Source: Gnetum montanum (lineage: Eukaryota > Streptophyta > Gnetopsida > Gnetales > Gnetaceae). Taken from it: a stretch of 54,692 nt of DNA. A program made the translations under genes and the position numbers. Numbering within the stretch: position 1 is the first letter of the stretch; each line of letters starts with the position of its first letter. The notes under the pieces are model-generated. The model was not told where the DNA came from, did not search any database, and saw nothing but the letters and a program-made list of their open reading frames with translations. This document shows, piece after piece, positions 11,392-22,999 of this stretch. The stretch is from contig MNCI01003051.1 of the NCBI GenBank assembly GCA_015680685.1, forward strand, positions 149,867 to 204,558, written 5' to 3'.

Positions 11392-13207
11392 TGTTTAGTT
11401 TTAATGAACATTACGTTAGCTTGAAAGTAACCACATGTATAAATTGAAATGAAAGATATAGAACTCCAATACCTAAGTGTTTGCCCTAGTTTCGTAGGGT
11501 CTTAGGATATGCTTTTAATTTCTTGCCTTTCATTATGGCTTTGGATGTGTGGTTGGTTTTGTTTTTCTTAAGCTAATCCATTGAGCTAATATCTGTTTCC
11601 AATCGCAGCATCTACTATTGTTCATAATCAGAGCTTGTAGAGTTGAATGGTAAGTTAGATGCAACATAATAGTGACATCGTAGCTTATATGATTCAACAT
11701 TAACAATTGAAGATATGGGTGTTGTTGCAAAGTAAAAAGCATACTAGTTGTCGATTTGGCAATTGATTCAACAAATTTGAGCTGGTGTATAGTGGCCATG
11801 TACAAAGGATAGCTTTGCTGGTGATTTGCTATAGCTGAGGGTTTTGCACATATAAACAAAAAGCTCTTGTGATAAGCACTTCAAACATAGTGGTAATATT
11901 AACAACATGCATAGTCTTTGGTTCCAATCAGCAAGGGTTTCGGCAAGAAATAAAGTTCAACAATAAGGGCAACACAATTTCAAGGGTTTTGATAGCACTA
12001 AATGTAAAATGTTATGGCTAGTAATGAATAGGGTTGCCATGGTAGGATTTTCAACAACTCAGTCATTGATGATAATGCTGCACCAAGAGATATAGAAGGA
12101 CTGCAACATGATGTTTAAGAGAGTGGTTATGCAGAGGTCTGTAGTGTGACCATAGTTGTATTAGTTGCAAAAAGTGATAATAGCATAAACAATAATGTAG
12201 AATGATGTATTTTGATGTTGAAGGTGACAAACAACGCTGATGACAATAACTAGTTGTGATGGATTTGTAGCTAACTGTGGCTGGAAGCTATGTTAAAAGT
12301 AGTTACTTTTGATTGCAAATCAGAAAGATCTGTGGTTGGATCAATGATATCCATGGTTTCTCTTGTAGGTTTATTGTTATTTTACAAGATAGATTGTTTT
12401 GGTAGGGTTCATTGTTGTTTTCAAAAAATAGGATTCTCATATATGTTCATTATTGTTTTGCAAAACATTGTTCTTGCAAAGTTCATTATGCTCACATGAT
12501 GGATTGTTCTTGCAGGTTCATTATTGTGTTTGCAAGATAGATTGTTCTTGTAGATTCATTGCTATGTACACAAGATAGGTAGTTCCAGTGGGGGTACTTT
12601 GTTGTTTTCACAAGATAAATTGTTGTTACAAGTTTCTTGTTGGTATCACAAAGTAGATTATTCGTAGAGGTTCACTGTAATTTGTAGGATGGAATGTTCT
12701 TGAAAATCCATTGCTCAAATGCATTGTTGTGCATGTATATCTTGAATGTAGCATGAAATTGAATAGTGCATATTTTGAAATGGAATTTGAGTTAAGGGGA
12801 TGTATTCCTAAGTTTTTCTCATGTTGACATTGAGGTGGTGATTGTTGAACTATATAGCAATGTTAACAATATTAACCACTAGACTTTTCTAGAAGTTTCT
12901 AGGTGATTGAAAATTATATTTAGGTTCAATGAACTTTGGGTTGGTATGAAAGTAACCATATGTAAATTGAAACAAAGGGTAATGGACATGATTACCTCAG
13001 TGTTTGCCATGTTTTGCTAGGAGCTTAAGACTTATTTTCAATTTCTCATCTTCTTTATGGCTTAGGATGTGTGGTTGGTTTTATTTCTATTAAGGTAATC
13101 TATTATGCTAATTTTTATTTTCAATTACAAAATCTGTTATTGTTTACAAGCCATCATAGTGGCATTAGAGCTTGCAGAATTAAATGGCAACTTAGCAGAA
13201 GCATAAT
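11392..13207 (+). mobile_element. element D: short non-coding element with about 285-bp terminal direct repeats
   Basis: The direct repeats 11392 to about 11680 and about 12917-13207 share a long collinear text: 'aatgaac', 'gaaagtaaccatatgta', 'ggatgtgtggttggttt', then a 'tagagcttg' block. They lie exactly at the two edges where family B sequence is interrupted, so they look like LTRs of an inserted element. The 1.2-kb interior codes for nothing recognisable and carries a minisatellite. A TTAAGGGGA tract near 12792 resembles a polypurine tract, and an ATCAGAGCTTG primer-site-like text lies inside the repeats. An alternative boundary placement, with LTRs ending before 'atcagagcttg', is therefore possible. 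No clear target duplication was seen. Confidence 0.5.
12358..12745 (+). repeat. degenerate minisatellite, about 37-bp unit, 9-10 copies
   Basis: Successive units follow the pattern 'gttcattattgttt' + 'gcaagatagattg' + 'ttcttgtag'. Examples start near 12410, 12446, 12482, 12517, 12555 and 12593. Units diverge by roughly a quarter, so the array is old. It lies wholly inside element D. Confidence 0.65.
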
Positions 13208-13487
13208 CTGTTCCTACAAGTTCACACGAAGTCTTAGTTCGTAGGGTGTCTGCAAGGCTCTAGTGTTACGGTAGCGAAATTCTAAGTTTCATAATAATTA
13301 CAACTATGTTTTTTATCATGTTCCATCCTTTGTTCAATTCAAACATAGATGTTTTCTTGCTAAGAATAGTTTTAGTGGGAGATACATCATTGAAGCAAGA
13401 TGTCATGTAAGTGAAGACAATGGCATCTTTATGGAGTAGAGATTTGTTACTCAATGTAGAAGCAAGATTTATTTTTGAGTGGGAGAT
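13208..13487 (+). mobile_element. family B copy 1, non-coding 3' internal region (resumed)
   Basis: Matches copy 2 (14770-15049) and copy 3 (30310-30583): 'ttcctacaagttcacac', 'gtgtctgcaaggctctagtgtta', 'cattgaagcaagatgtcatgt', then 'gaagcaagatttatttttgagtgg' just before the LTR start. The purine-rich text 'gagtgggaga' before 13488 is the likely polypurine tract. Confidence 0.6.
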
Positions 13488-13910
13488 TGTTACGAATGTG
13501 AAGCTAAATCTTGTAACGTTATTGTTTGATTGATAAATAAGTTTTTTTCTCTTTTGGTAAGGGATCAGCCATTGTTAGCTACTTAAATATGGGTTCTTTC
13601 TATATAGTTCTACAGATCCATTTTTATAAAAAGGATTTCTTTAAAATGATCTAAATTGTTGAGATCCTTCTAAAAGGATAACTTTCAAATGTTTCCAAAT
13701 CAAAGTTTCAAATGGCGATTTTCCCATTTAAAGGTTGGATCCCTTGGTCATTGGATGCAAACACCTCATTTGGATTAACTGAACAATATGAACTACACTT
13801 TTCCAATAGAAGTTCCCCTATCTTCTTAAGGATTTTATCTCGTCAATCATGCATCTATTGTTAATTTGCATCAGCTACTATTTTGGTTTTGGTTTTGCAT
13901 CAACACTCTA
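13488..13910 (+). mobile_element. family B LTR shared by copies 1 and 2
   Basis: Starts TGTTACGAATGTGAAGC and is collinear with the other family B LTRs up to about 13910 ('ttttgcatcaacactc'). It serves both as 3' LTR of the upstream gag unit and 5' LTR of the downstream one. The last roughly 100 bp are unrecognisable, and a degraded 'cattggtat' primer-site remnant may lie near 13966. Confidence 0.7.
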
Positions 13911-14019
13911 TGTTTTAAACACTTAAACTTTATTTTATATAGGTATTGATAGCATAGCTTCATGTGTCATTGGTATATTTCGATGGCTTCGTATGGCTTT
14001 AGTTTTGCATAATCTTTTG

Positions 14020-14620
14020 AATTAAAAACATTCCTCCATGACTGATGAAGATTTTCAAAAATTGGATCAAATGACCTTAAGCTCAATTCATAGGTGCATT
14101 GCATATTCAATTCTACTAAAATACCATGATGATAAATCAACATCAGATTTTCTTAGAAAATGGATTCAAGGTTTCAAGCTAGTGCATCCTGTAATCAGAT
14201 TTTCTATATAGGAAACTACATCAACTTCAAGTGCAAGAAGCTGAAATGCTCTCTAAATTTTTGGCAAAATCTAATGCGGTAATATTAGATATAAAAGCAA
14301 TGCATTACAAGGTTTCAAGTAATGAATGCTTGTTGATCTTGTTGGAAGCACTCCTGGAAAGTTGGGATCCTGTGGTGACAACAATTAATGCTAATACCTT
14401 CACAACAAAGGACTGTTGGCATTCTTAAAATGAAAGAAGTAGGTCATTCTTAGAGTCTAAAAACTTCATAAGTCAAGCACTGGTTATGAAGAACAACAAA
14501 AAAGAATACTATTTTGTTGAAAATATGGTAAACGTGGATATGTAAAGAAAGATTGCAAGTTTGCTTCCATTGGAGTTGTATCTAACACAGAACCAAGAAT
14601 TATATTTTAACATCTAGTAT
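14020..14620 (+). pseudogene. family B copy 2 gag remnant
   Basis: Reads MTDEDFQKLDQ near 14040, then DKSTSDFLRKW near 14130, LLILLEALLESWDPVVTTI near 14330, and a zinc-knuckle remnant KYGKRGYVKKDCKF near 14525-14570. The order and spacing match copies 1 and 3. The Gag N-terminus upstream of the MTDED motif is missing. No pol domains follow. Confidence 0.65.
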
Positions 14621-15049
14621 GTATAGTTTGCAATTTCTTTTTGGGTTGTATTGAGGTGTTTATGTTCACTATATGAACAAAGGTGAATCTGTTGACCCTG
14701 ATGAATTCATTAAATTTGGTCATTTTGAATCTCTCTTGCATAAGCATGAGATTTTCTATTTGTTTATTCACACAAGTTGACATAGGCTCTCAATTTTATA
14801 AGGTGTCTAGAAGGTCCTGGTGTTATGGTGGAGAGCTTCCAGGTTTTGTAATAATCGTAATTGTGCTCACTCTATCATGTTCCTACCTCTGATCAATTCT
14901 AGCATGGAAGTTTTCTTGTTGATGACAATTTTCGTGGGAGGTCTATCATTGAAGCAAGATGTCACGTGAAAAAAAATGGTAACATCTTCATGAAGTAGAT
15001 AAGTTGCTTAGGGGAGAAGCAAGATTTATCTTCAAGTGGCTATTAATAT
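14621..15049 (+). mobile_element. family B copy 2, non-coding 3' internal region
   Basis: Conserved with the other two copies, including 'ggtgtctagaaggtcctggtgttatggt' and 'ggagaagcaagatttatcttcaagtgg' just before the LTR. It is conserved between copies yet has no consistent open frame. Confidence 0.6.
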
Positions 15050-15276
15050 TGTTATAAATGTGAAGCAAAATCTTGTGGCTTTAGTGTTTAATTGACAAGC
15101 ATGGCATTTCTGCAAGGGATGTGCTATTGTTAGTTAATGGGTTCTTTCTAGATGGTTTTGTGAGGTCCATTTTTAATTTAGAAATGATTCTTTAAAATGG
15201 TCTATGTTGTTGAGATCTTTCTAGAAGGATAACTCCTAGAGGTTTCTAAATTAGAGTCTATATAGAGCATGGTTTT
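15050..15276 (+). mobile_element. family B copy 2 3' LTR, first part (split by copia A)
   Basis: Starts TGTTATAAATGTGAAGC and follows the family B LTR text until '...gagcatggtttt', where copia A begins at 15277. The rest of the LTR continues on the far side of A at 27638-27933. Confidence 0.7.
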
Positions 15277-15759
15277 TGTTAAAGTTTGAAGACAAATCCA
15301 TAAGTCGTTTTGTTCTTTTTTAAAAATGTCATGTAAAGTTGGTAATAACTTTTATCCTACATGTAATAAGGGTAAATAGTTGCTACCCAAAAGGGCTATA
15401 AATATAACGTAATACAATAGCTTTGCACTGTAGTTGGTATGTAGAGTGAAGTTTCAAAAGCAATGTGGTGTGAGTGTGTGTACTTGGGCAAGGGCTTTGT
15501 GCTTGTGTACGTCGTTTGGTATGTATTGTTGAGTTAATCTGTATAGTGTAGCTGCGTTGTTTGTGGTGTATCATTGTGTCTATTTTGTGACGTGAATCTT
15601 TCCCATGTTTTCATCCGGCTGATGTACTTTAAGGCATTTCTGCATTGTTTATCTCATGGTTTTTCCCGTTACGGTTTTCCACGTAAATTTGGTATTCAGC
15701 TTTTCTTGTTTTTGTTCCGTCGTTCTATTTTTTGAGTATTTAAAAGACATTTTTACAAC
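15277..15759 (+). repeat. 5' LTR of copia A
   Basis: Starts TGTTAAAGTTTGAAGAC. TATA box TATAAATA lies at 15397-15404, and 'gggcaagggctttgtgctt' and 'tactttaaggcattt' are shared with the 3' LTR. It ends at 'tttttacaac' immediately before the primer site. Confidence 0.8.
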
Positions 15760-15779
15760 TAGCATCAGAGCAAAAAGAC

Positions 15780-16530
15780 TGAGGGGAATAGGAACAATTG
15801 CAAAGCACAAATAATTTGATTGGAGCAAAGCACTCGAATGTTTGAAAAACATTAATGGAGGATATAGTTTATCAAAGGGAGTGCAAAATTTTTTTTACAG
15901 TCAAAGGATTAAGCTAAAGCTACTTCCAGATTATCTAACGAAGGTTGATCAAATAAGTACCCTCATGATGAGTGGCAAAAGTTAAACAAAAAAGCCCTTA
16001 TGCTGATAAAGTCATGCTTAAGTAATGAAATCCTTCAATCACACAGCTCAATTACTTCTACGCATGAACATTGAAACATTTTTAAACAAAGGTATGATCA
16101 GCCTATAGGTATGAATCTGTATTACATTATGAATAGAATTTTTAAAATGAAGATGAAGGAAGGTGCATCATTATAAACACATCTAGATGACATGAATGGT
16201 TTATTTGCTCCGTTAGATAATTTAAAAGTGATATTAACAAACTATCTTAGGGTTGTTACAGTGCTTCAGAAACTTTGCCTGATCTTAATACAATAATTTC
16301 GAAGTTGTTAGATGCAAATAAATCAAAGAACTCTAGATCTACAGGAGATGCTCTAGTTATTCGAAGAGGGCATTCTCAAACCAGAAGCGAAGGACAAAGT
16401 CAAAGCAAAAGTAGAGAAATGTCCAAAAGCAGAGATCTGGATTGTCGGTTCTACAAAAAGAAGGGTTGCATAAAGGCGAAGATGATGGTAAAAGGAAAAA
16501 TGAATCAGGCTGGCAAGATCAAATAGGAAA
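15780..16530 (+). pseudogene. copia A gag remnant
   Basis: Pieces of a UBN2-type Gag: LNKKALMLIKSCLSNEIL near 15985, then DQPIGMNLYYIMNRIFKMKMKEG near 16090-16165, a Ser/Arg-rich linker near 16380-16430, and a degraded CCHC knuckle (CRFYKKKGC) near 16443-16470. Several frameshifts and stops interrupt it. Confidence 0.65.
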
Positions 16531-16589
16531 TAATTCAGCATTGGCATTTATTTGCATAGAGAAACAAACAAATCTTTCCCAAAGTTCTG

Positions 16590-16829
16590 ATGACATATGG
16601 ATTTTATATAGTGGCTCTTCTTTTCATATTTCCCTAATTGTAACTATTTCAGTTCTTACAAAAAATGTTCAGGCATTGTTCATGTTGCACACAGAAGAAA
16701 GCTTCAAATTCAAGGAACTGAAATTGTTGTGTAAAAACAGCAAGATGGACAACATATATCTATTGCAAGTATGAGGCATGTTCCAGAAATTTATGGCATA
16801 AGAGATTAGGAGACATCGTACAATCTGGA
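16590..16829 (+). pseudogene. copia A protease and pre-integrase remnant
   Basis: The protease active-site region reads WILYSGSSFHI near 16598-16630. In functional copia proteases it reads W-I-x-D-S-G, so the catalytic Asp is a Tyr here. A short WHKR-LGD-type pre-integrase remnant follows near 16790-16815. Confidence 0.6.
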
Positions 16830-17468
16830 TTGAAGGTACTTCAATCCAAACCTTCGATCCCTTCTTCAAGTTCTATTTTGGATTTCTGTAAGGATTTTGA
16901 AGTTGGAAAATTCAAAGGGGTTGATTTCCAAAGAAGAGAGCATCATAAAAGTGAAAACAGACTAAATTTGATTTATTCTGATTTAGTTGGTCCCATAACT
17001 CCTCTGTCTATTGGTGGCTCACAATATTTTGTTGCATTCATAGATGATTATATTTGTAAAGCTTGGGTGTATGCTATTAATTTGAAAGATGCAATGCTTG
17101 AATTTTTTAAGATGTTTGTAACACAGATGGAAACACAAACTGGTTTGAAAGTAAAGAAGCTACTTACAGACAATGGAGGTCAGTACACATCACATGTTTT
17201 TCCTGATTTTTGTGTCAAAAAGGGGATTATACACATGCATACCACCCCCAAAACACCTCACCACAATGGAGTAGCAGAACGATGTAACAGAACATTATTG
17301 GAGTATGCAAGGAGCATGGTGGTTGCAGCAAACTTGCTAAAAAGTTTTTGGGCTGAGGCCGTAAGTAGTACTGCATATTTTATTAATAAATCACCTCATT
17401 CAACTTTGGATGGGCAAATTCCAGAAATTGTTTGGAGAGGAAAAGGAATTTCTTATAGGTGGTTGTGA
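16830..17468 (+). pseudogene. copia A integrase core
   Basis: An open stretch of 212 codons covers most of an rve integrase core. It has LIYSDLVGPI with the first catalytic Asp, LLTDNGGQYTS with the second, and HHNGVAERCNRTLLEYARSM with the Glu, so the D,D-35-E triad is present. FWAEAVSSTAYFINKSPHS follows. It is the best-preserved coding part of A. The element as a whole cannot be functional because RT is split by insertions. Confidence 0.85.
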
Positions 17469-17474
17469 GAGCTT

Positions 17475-18515
17475 ATGTGCATCAGCGAAAATCTAGTAGT
17501 TCCAAGAATGTGTATTTTCATTGGTTATGGTGATGATCTTGGCTACAGGTTTTGGGATTCAGTTTCAAAGCAAATAATTAGATCAAGAAATGCTATATTT
17601 AGGGAAAGTTCTTTATTTTATCCGAAAAAAGTTCAAGATCATGTTATAAACAGTCCAAACTTCAGCTCTTCGCCTCCACAGAAAGAATCTATTAGACTTC
17701 ATGTTGATGACAGTGATGATGAATAACAGTCTAAAGTTGAAGATGATTCGAAGCTTCCAAATGAGGTTTCTAGTAGTGAGGAGGAGGCAGAGCAGGAAGA
17801 ATCTAGCGTAAATGATGAAAAACAAACAGAAAATGAGGAAGAAAAGATCCAGTTGCATAATGAAAGACCTTCACATTGGGTAAGAAGATCTACACAGATG
17901 TCAAAGCAACCTGACAGGTCCTCTCCTTCCTTGAATTATATTGTGTCCAGATTATGGAGAGACAAGACCATTGGTACAAGCAATGTCAGCTCCAAATGCA
18001 AATAAGTGGAAACTGGCTATGCAAGAAGAGTGGAAATCTTTACATGAAAACAATACATGGGATTTGGTACCTTTGCCTATGGGAAGAAAAACTCTAAACA
18101 ATTGTTGGGTTTAGAGGCTGAAGACAAATTTTAATGGTTTAAAGACATATAAAGCAACGCTGGTGGTAAAAGGGTATACACAAAAGCCAGGTACTGATTT
18201 TACAAAAAAAAAAAAATCGCAAGTGGTGAAGCATTCATCCATTAGAATTGGATTTAGAAATTGAACAATTAAATGTCAAAACAGACTTTTTTGCATGATC
18301 ACATTGAAGAAGAGATAACTATGCAATCGCCTGAAGGTTTTAAGGACAAAAGGTGTCGAAGCCTAATATGCAAATTAAATAGGAGCCTGTATGAACTGAA
18401 ACAACCTCTTAGACAGTGGTACAAGAAATTTGATGCATTTATGAAAAAGCAAAAATATAGTCACAACAATTTTGATCATTGTGTCTATTATTCAAGCAAT
18501 GTAGAAGTCAAATTT
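17475..18515 (+). pseudogene. copia A integrase C-terminus and reverse transcriptase, first part
   Basis: GYGDDLGYRFWDS near 17530 marks the integrase C-terminal region. RT begins near 18005 with W-LAMQEEWKSLHENNTWDLV, then YKATLVVKGYTQKPGTDFT near 18150, FLHDHIEEEITMQSPEGF near 18290-18345, and LNRSLYELKQPLRQWYKKF near 18375-18430. It stops after VYYSSNVEVKF, where the LINE begins, and continues at 23146 beyond it. A short segment between the DFT and FLHD motifs is garbled. Confidence 0.8.
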
Positions 18516-18525
18516 TCGTAAAATC

Positions 18526-19287
18526 TTGTGCCAGCAAGATTGTGCTTTCTTTGCCATATGTTATTTTTCCTCTAGAGATGCAACTTTGTATGATACTAGT
18601 AAGTTGTCTAGTAAGCATACTTTTCAGTTCTTAGGCAAAGATATTGTAAAATTTTCCACAAAAGGCTCAGTGTTTATTTATGGAGATTTTAATGTAAGGA
18701 TAGGTTTATATTGAGTAGCAACATGATTTCCATAGTTTAGATATTGTTGAAGATTACAGTTAAGTGAGACATTCTGCAAATGGCACTATTAATAAGATGG
18801 GTCAACAACTATTAGAATAGACCAAAACTTTTGATCTCCTAATCTGCAATGGCCTTGCTAGATTTCCTCAAACTTTATCATTTACTATTACAGGACTTCA
18901 AGGTAGCTTTTGCATTAATTTGCTTTTATGTTTTTATGAAGACATTGAGCTTATTAAGAAGCTGAAAGTTGGAGAGGATTTGGTGGAGTCTTCCCATCAT
19001 CATTTAGAGTTTTTGCTGCAAATTAAAATTTCTTCTCAAACAATAAAATATAGGAATAGAATAAAATTTCAATAAAGAGTCACCCCAGAAGTCAATGAAA
19101 AATATATAGAAGAAGCACATAACAAATGGAATCTTAAAAGACAACATAAGGAGCTTGCGCAAATTTTGCTTACAATGGCTGTGCAAGTTACACATTCACA
19201 AAAATAAAGTGCTCAAAGAATTGGTTTGATGAGGATTACATGCAAACGAGACAGAATATTAAAAATGCAAATAAGAAACATAAGCAG
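18526..19287 (+). pseudogene. LINE endonuclease C-terminal remnant
   Basis: KGSVFIYGDFNVRIG near 18661-18705 contains the GDFN motif of APE-type LINE endonucleases. LICNGLARFPQTLSF follows near 18838-18885, and a Lys-rich linker with 'NIKNANKKHKQS' lies near 19255-19290. Stops and frameshifts are frequent. The host frame is interrupted at 19304 by the ORF1-only LINE and resumes after 21044. Confidence 0.65.
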
Positions 19288-19303
19288 AGTTTAGCTAAGG
19301 CAT

Positions 19304-21028
19304 GATAAACAAACAATAATGTGGGTACTAACAAAAGGAATTGAATAGACAAAATGGTGGGAGAAACGGGAGCAATAGGAGCGAGGGCCGAGGAGAGCAA
19401 CGACGTGGTTGGGCACAGGTCTGGCCTGAACTAGGGGAGCTCTATCGGCCAGAAGGCTAGCAAGGGGAATGCAACCAGAGGAGAGGCAAGTGGCAACAAG
19501 GACAAGCATGGAGCAAGGGTTAGGGTTTCCGCAAAGGAGAGGGGAAATGAGGACTTTGAAGCCTATTCTAGAGAAGGGACCATCATGAGGCTCAAGGTGG
19601 GCTGCCTGCCAGAGGAGGCCTTGCAAACACTAGAGCGGAGTTTGCTAGGAAAATTTGTGTCCGAAGGTGCAGGCCCAAGGATGGACCTAGTTAGGAGATG
19701 GGTCAAGGTAGCTTGGGGCCTGGAGAACATCCAAGTAAGGAGCTTGGCAGATGATCGGCTACTCTTTAGCTTCCAAACAGACAAGGATAGAAAGAGGGCA
19801 CTCTTGAGGGGCCCGTGGTTCTATGGGGCCCGTGGGCTTGCTTTGGCTCCTTGGTGGCTAGGAGCACATCATGATGCAGGCATGTTTGACCGTGTGCTAG
19901 TGTGGATCCGGCTTTTTGACCTACCGCTGGAGTACTAGGTGCCAAGATTCTTGAAGTCCTTGGCTGGCCTATTCAAAGAGTTTATCAAATTTGACACATT
20001 CATGACGTCAATGGACAGAATGGGGTATGCCCACTTCTACGTTTGGAGGTTGTTACGGTCAAAAGACAAGGTGAGTAAGGTGGTCCTAGACACGGCCACA
20101 GGTGAAGAAAAAATCAAGGTTTGGTTTGGTTCGAAAACCTTCCAAAAGTTCATGATGAACTACAGCCTATCTGCAAGACCTGTGGGAAAGGGCACCCAAC
20201 TACAAAGTGTCGGGTCAAGCCACCAAAGTAATACTAGCACTATGGCAAGTAGGTGTGCCGATAATGCCGCTGGAAACAAGACTAGTGTATCAACGAAGGC
20301 AGACCAGAGAACAGGGTTCTAGGATGCCGTTGCAGGGAACTGGCAGTGCTGCTACCCGCTGAGATGCAAGGCAGGATCAGCCCGCAAATGGGGAGGTGGA
20401 ACCCAAGCAGCCTGTAGATGGCCAATGTATTGCGGAGGCGTGCCACCTGGCAACAGAACAAGCACAACAAGAAGAAGGGGCAAAGTGGCAATCGCGTTGG
20501 TAGCACTTGCGGAAAGAACAACAAGAGGCAACTTCCATGTGGATCAGGGATCTCCGATGAATAGAAGACCTAATCACTAAACACCAGGTAGGGTTGGCAC
20601 AACCTATCGATGAAAACAAACAACGGTTGGCAATAGACACCAACACTACTTCAACACAGGCCAAGGTTGAAACAGGGACTTCCCAATCACTGGAAGAGGC
20701 CAAGAGCAGGGGATCGGGTTCTAGAAGGCGCAAGACAATTGGGCTAAGATAGAAGGGAAAAGAGGCGAACATGTAATGCTCACGTGGCTTAGTCGAGGGT
20801 GGGGTCTTCTATGTTTGGTTGGCCTGTTAGGCCGGGCTACAAGCATGCAAGTCCTATAGGTCTCGCGAGGGGGGAGGGCTTTTATGACAAGAAACAGGCT
20901 GTGGGAAGGCTTTAGATCCTGGCAATTTTTGGGGGCATGGGGTCAAAAACACTAACCTACGCTATACATTATGTACAACTTTCATTTTTTTGGATTAATA
21001 CAGCTTTGACTTTTTTTCTTAAAAAAAA
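19304..21028 (+). mobile_element. ORF1-only LINE (HAL1-like) with 16-bp target duplication
   Basis: A GC-richer 1.7-kb insertion inside the LINE, flanked by a perfect 16-bp target-site duplication AGTTTAGCTAAGGCAT (19288-19303 and 21029-21044). It ends with a T-rich stretch and a run of A just before the second copy. It has a short 5' leader, a complete-length ORF1 (DUF4283-like domain plus zinc knuckle) and a 3' UTR ending 'attaatacagctttgac', a LINE-like terminus. No endonuclease or RT is present. The long target duplication and A tail indicate mobilisation by another LINE's machinery. Confidence 0.8.
19354..20231 (+). pseudogene. LINE ORF1 protein (DUF4283-like plus CCHC zinc knuckle), broken
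   Basis: ATG at 19354 (AAAATGGTGG) is in frame with the main open block. The protein has a low-complexity N-terminus, then a DUF4283-like domain from about 19585 (LKVGCLPEEAL, RRWVKVAWGL, ADDRLLFSFQ, RALLRGPWFY) to about 19935 (VLVWIRLFDLPLEY). This is the nucleic-acid-binding N-terminal module of plant LINE ORF1 proteins. A zf-CCHC_4-type knuckle C-K-T-C-G-K-G-H-P-T-T-K-C follows at 20172-20210. Defects seen: TAG at 19432-19434, TAG at 19936-19938, and one frameshift near 20130 that puts the knuckle in another frame. No ORF2 follows. Base composition is clearly richer in G than in the host LINE. Confidence 0.8.
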
Positions 21029-21044
21029 AGTTTAGCTAAGGCAT

Positions 21045-22999
21045 ATAAATGCTTAATTAGAACCAAGAAGAGGAAATTTATCAATGAGTAGCATAAATAC
21101 TTGGCTTATACCATTAAAAAGAGCCTAGACAATTTTAGTATTGTTTTTATCATAAAGTCTCTTCATCATTTAAATTTTCTTTTCAAGATATATACTTGTT
21201 TTACAATGAACTATTTATAGGAGATGATAACTCTACTGCTATTGTACACAAGCACCTCTTCAATTTACTTTAAGGAAGTCACAAAGGGTATTGAAAAGCT
21301 AGCATTTGACAACATTGCTGATTTAGATGGTTTATATACAAAATTATTAAAGTGGACAGTTCCTACTATTCACAGAGAAATTTGGCACAAATAAAATTCA
21401 GCAATGAATCAAGTATTATATCAATATTGAAAAACTAGTAAGACTGTCTTGTTATAAAGAAAAGGGAGATAAAAATAATTTGAATAATTATCAAATGATT
21501 GTTGTAAGGAATATTTTTGCTAAGTTGTTTGGGCACTCTGCTTTAAGAGATAATCAACTGTTGAGCTGAAGTTAACCAAGTCGAGGCAAGGTGCCAAGTA
21601 GGTTTTAAATAAAATTACTCCACTATTGATTACTTAGTTACTCTTAAATACTGCATGGAGTTTGCACGAAAGCCTAATGAAAACGTTTTTATTTGCTTTG
21701 TTGATTTTGCACAAATTTATGGTTGCACTCGCAAAAAATCAAAATTGGTTGCAGCAACTCAAAGATTGTATAAGAAATTGATTATTCAGATTACAAATAG
21801 CAATTCAGAGAAAAAATTAAAATTCTGGAGCAAAATTAAAGTTAAGCAAGGTTATCCACTTTCTCCAACTCTTTTTAATATCTTTATTGATGAAATGCAG
21901 TAATGATTATGCAATGGGCAAGATAGTCATGCTATCAAAATTTGATCCCAATCAGTGGATCTTCTTTTGTATGTTGATGATGCTACCTTGATCTCCACTA
22001 CTGCAAAAGTTATGTAAAGTATGTTGAAAATTTCATAAAATTGTTGCCGCTCATATGGTCTTCAAGTGAATGTAGTTAAAACCAAATTGATGATCTAGGG
22101 TACAAAAAAAAGCCTATTACAACTTTCATTCTAGTTATACCAATATGTAAATAGTAGACTCTTTTAAATATTTAGGTCTCATTTATATGAACAATTATTA
22201 CAAGGAGGGGAAGTGCATCAAAAAAACACTAACAAGAGGTTTTAAGGCTCTGTATATTTTCAAAAACAAGTGCAAAGATTTAGGACTTTAGTCTTGGAAG
22301 GTTAGAGAATAAAATTTTCAAAATATCATCTATCATATTGTATTGTATGGATACGTTATTTGGAAACTTGGACTCAATGCTAAACTTTGAAAAGATATTG
22401 AAAAAGTGCAAAAAACGTTTCTCCTCAATGAGTTAAAAGTTGAGATGCAAACAAGCTACTTGACATTATTATGTGAATGTGACTTATTACCTTTAGAAAT
22501 AGAAGCATTGTGCCAATTCATTGTATACACTCATAGCTTGCATATTTTAAGGCAAGACAAATTCTCTAAACTAGTTCTTGAGGATTCACGAGACCACAAT
22601 TGGTATTTTCGAGGAACATAACGATTGAGAAAATAGAATATTTCTTGAAAAGAAGTGCAACAAAATCTTAAGCATATTCAATAGTCAGTTAACCAAAAGG
22701 TTTTAACATAGTTGTGGTTTAATGTAGAAGGCAAGAAACAATTTTATTTACATCACTTTAGATGCAATAAACTAGATACAAAAGCTCACTATCTCTCAGC
22801 TACTATTCCAATCAAGTATCAAAGTGCCATAAACAAGCTTCGTTTCAGTTTGCATCATCTTAGAATTGAAAGTGAAAAATGCATTCAACTCCCCAAAGAA
22901 GAGTGCACTTGTAGGTTGTGTGGGTCAGAAACCCTTGAAAATGAGTTGCATGTGTTTCTTTTCAAGTGTTATGACTACCCATTTGAGATAGCATTATAA
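21045..22999 (+). pseudogene. LINE reverse transcriptase and C-terminal domain remnant
   Basis: Resumes the host LINE. VFICFVDFAQIYGC near 21685-21725 is the first RT palm motif. KVKQGYPLSPTLFNIFIDEM near 21838-21897 is the canonical QG-PLSP block. YVDDATLIS with an intact double Asp lies at 21970-21995. FLLNELKVEMQTSY and LLPLEIEALCQF near 22415-22520 match the LINE copy at 9360-9500. CRLCGSETLENELHVFLFKC near 22910-22970 is the C-terminal Cys/His motif of LINE ORF2. Stops and frameshifts separate the pieces. Confidence 0.8.

Noticed and set aside
12358-12745. CRISPR-like array of about 37-bp units
   Set aside because: Units are contiguous and degenerate with no unique spacers, in a plant retroelement setting; it is a minisatellite.
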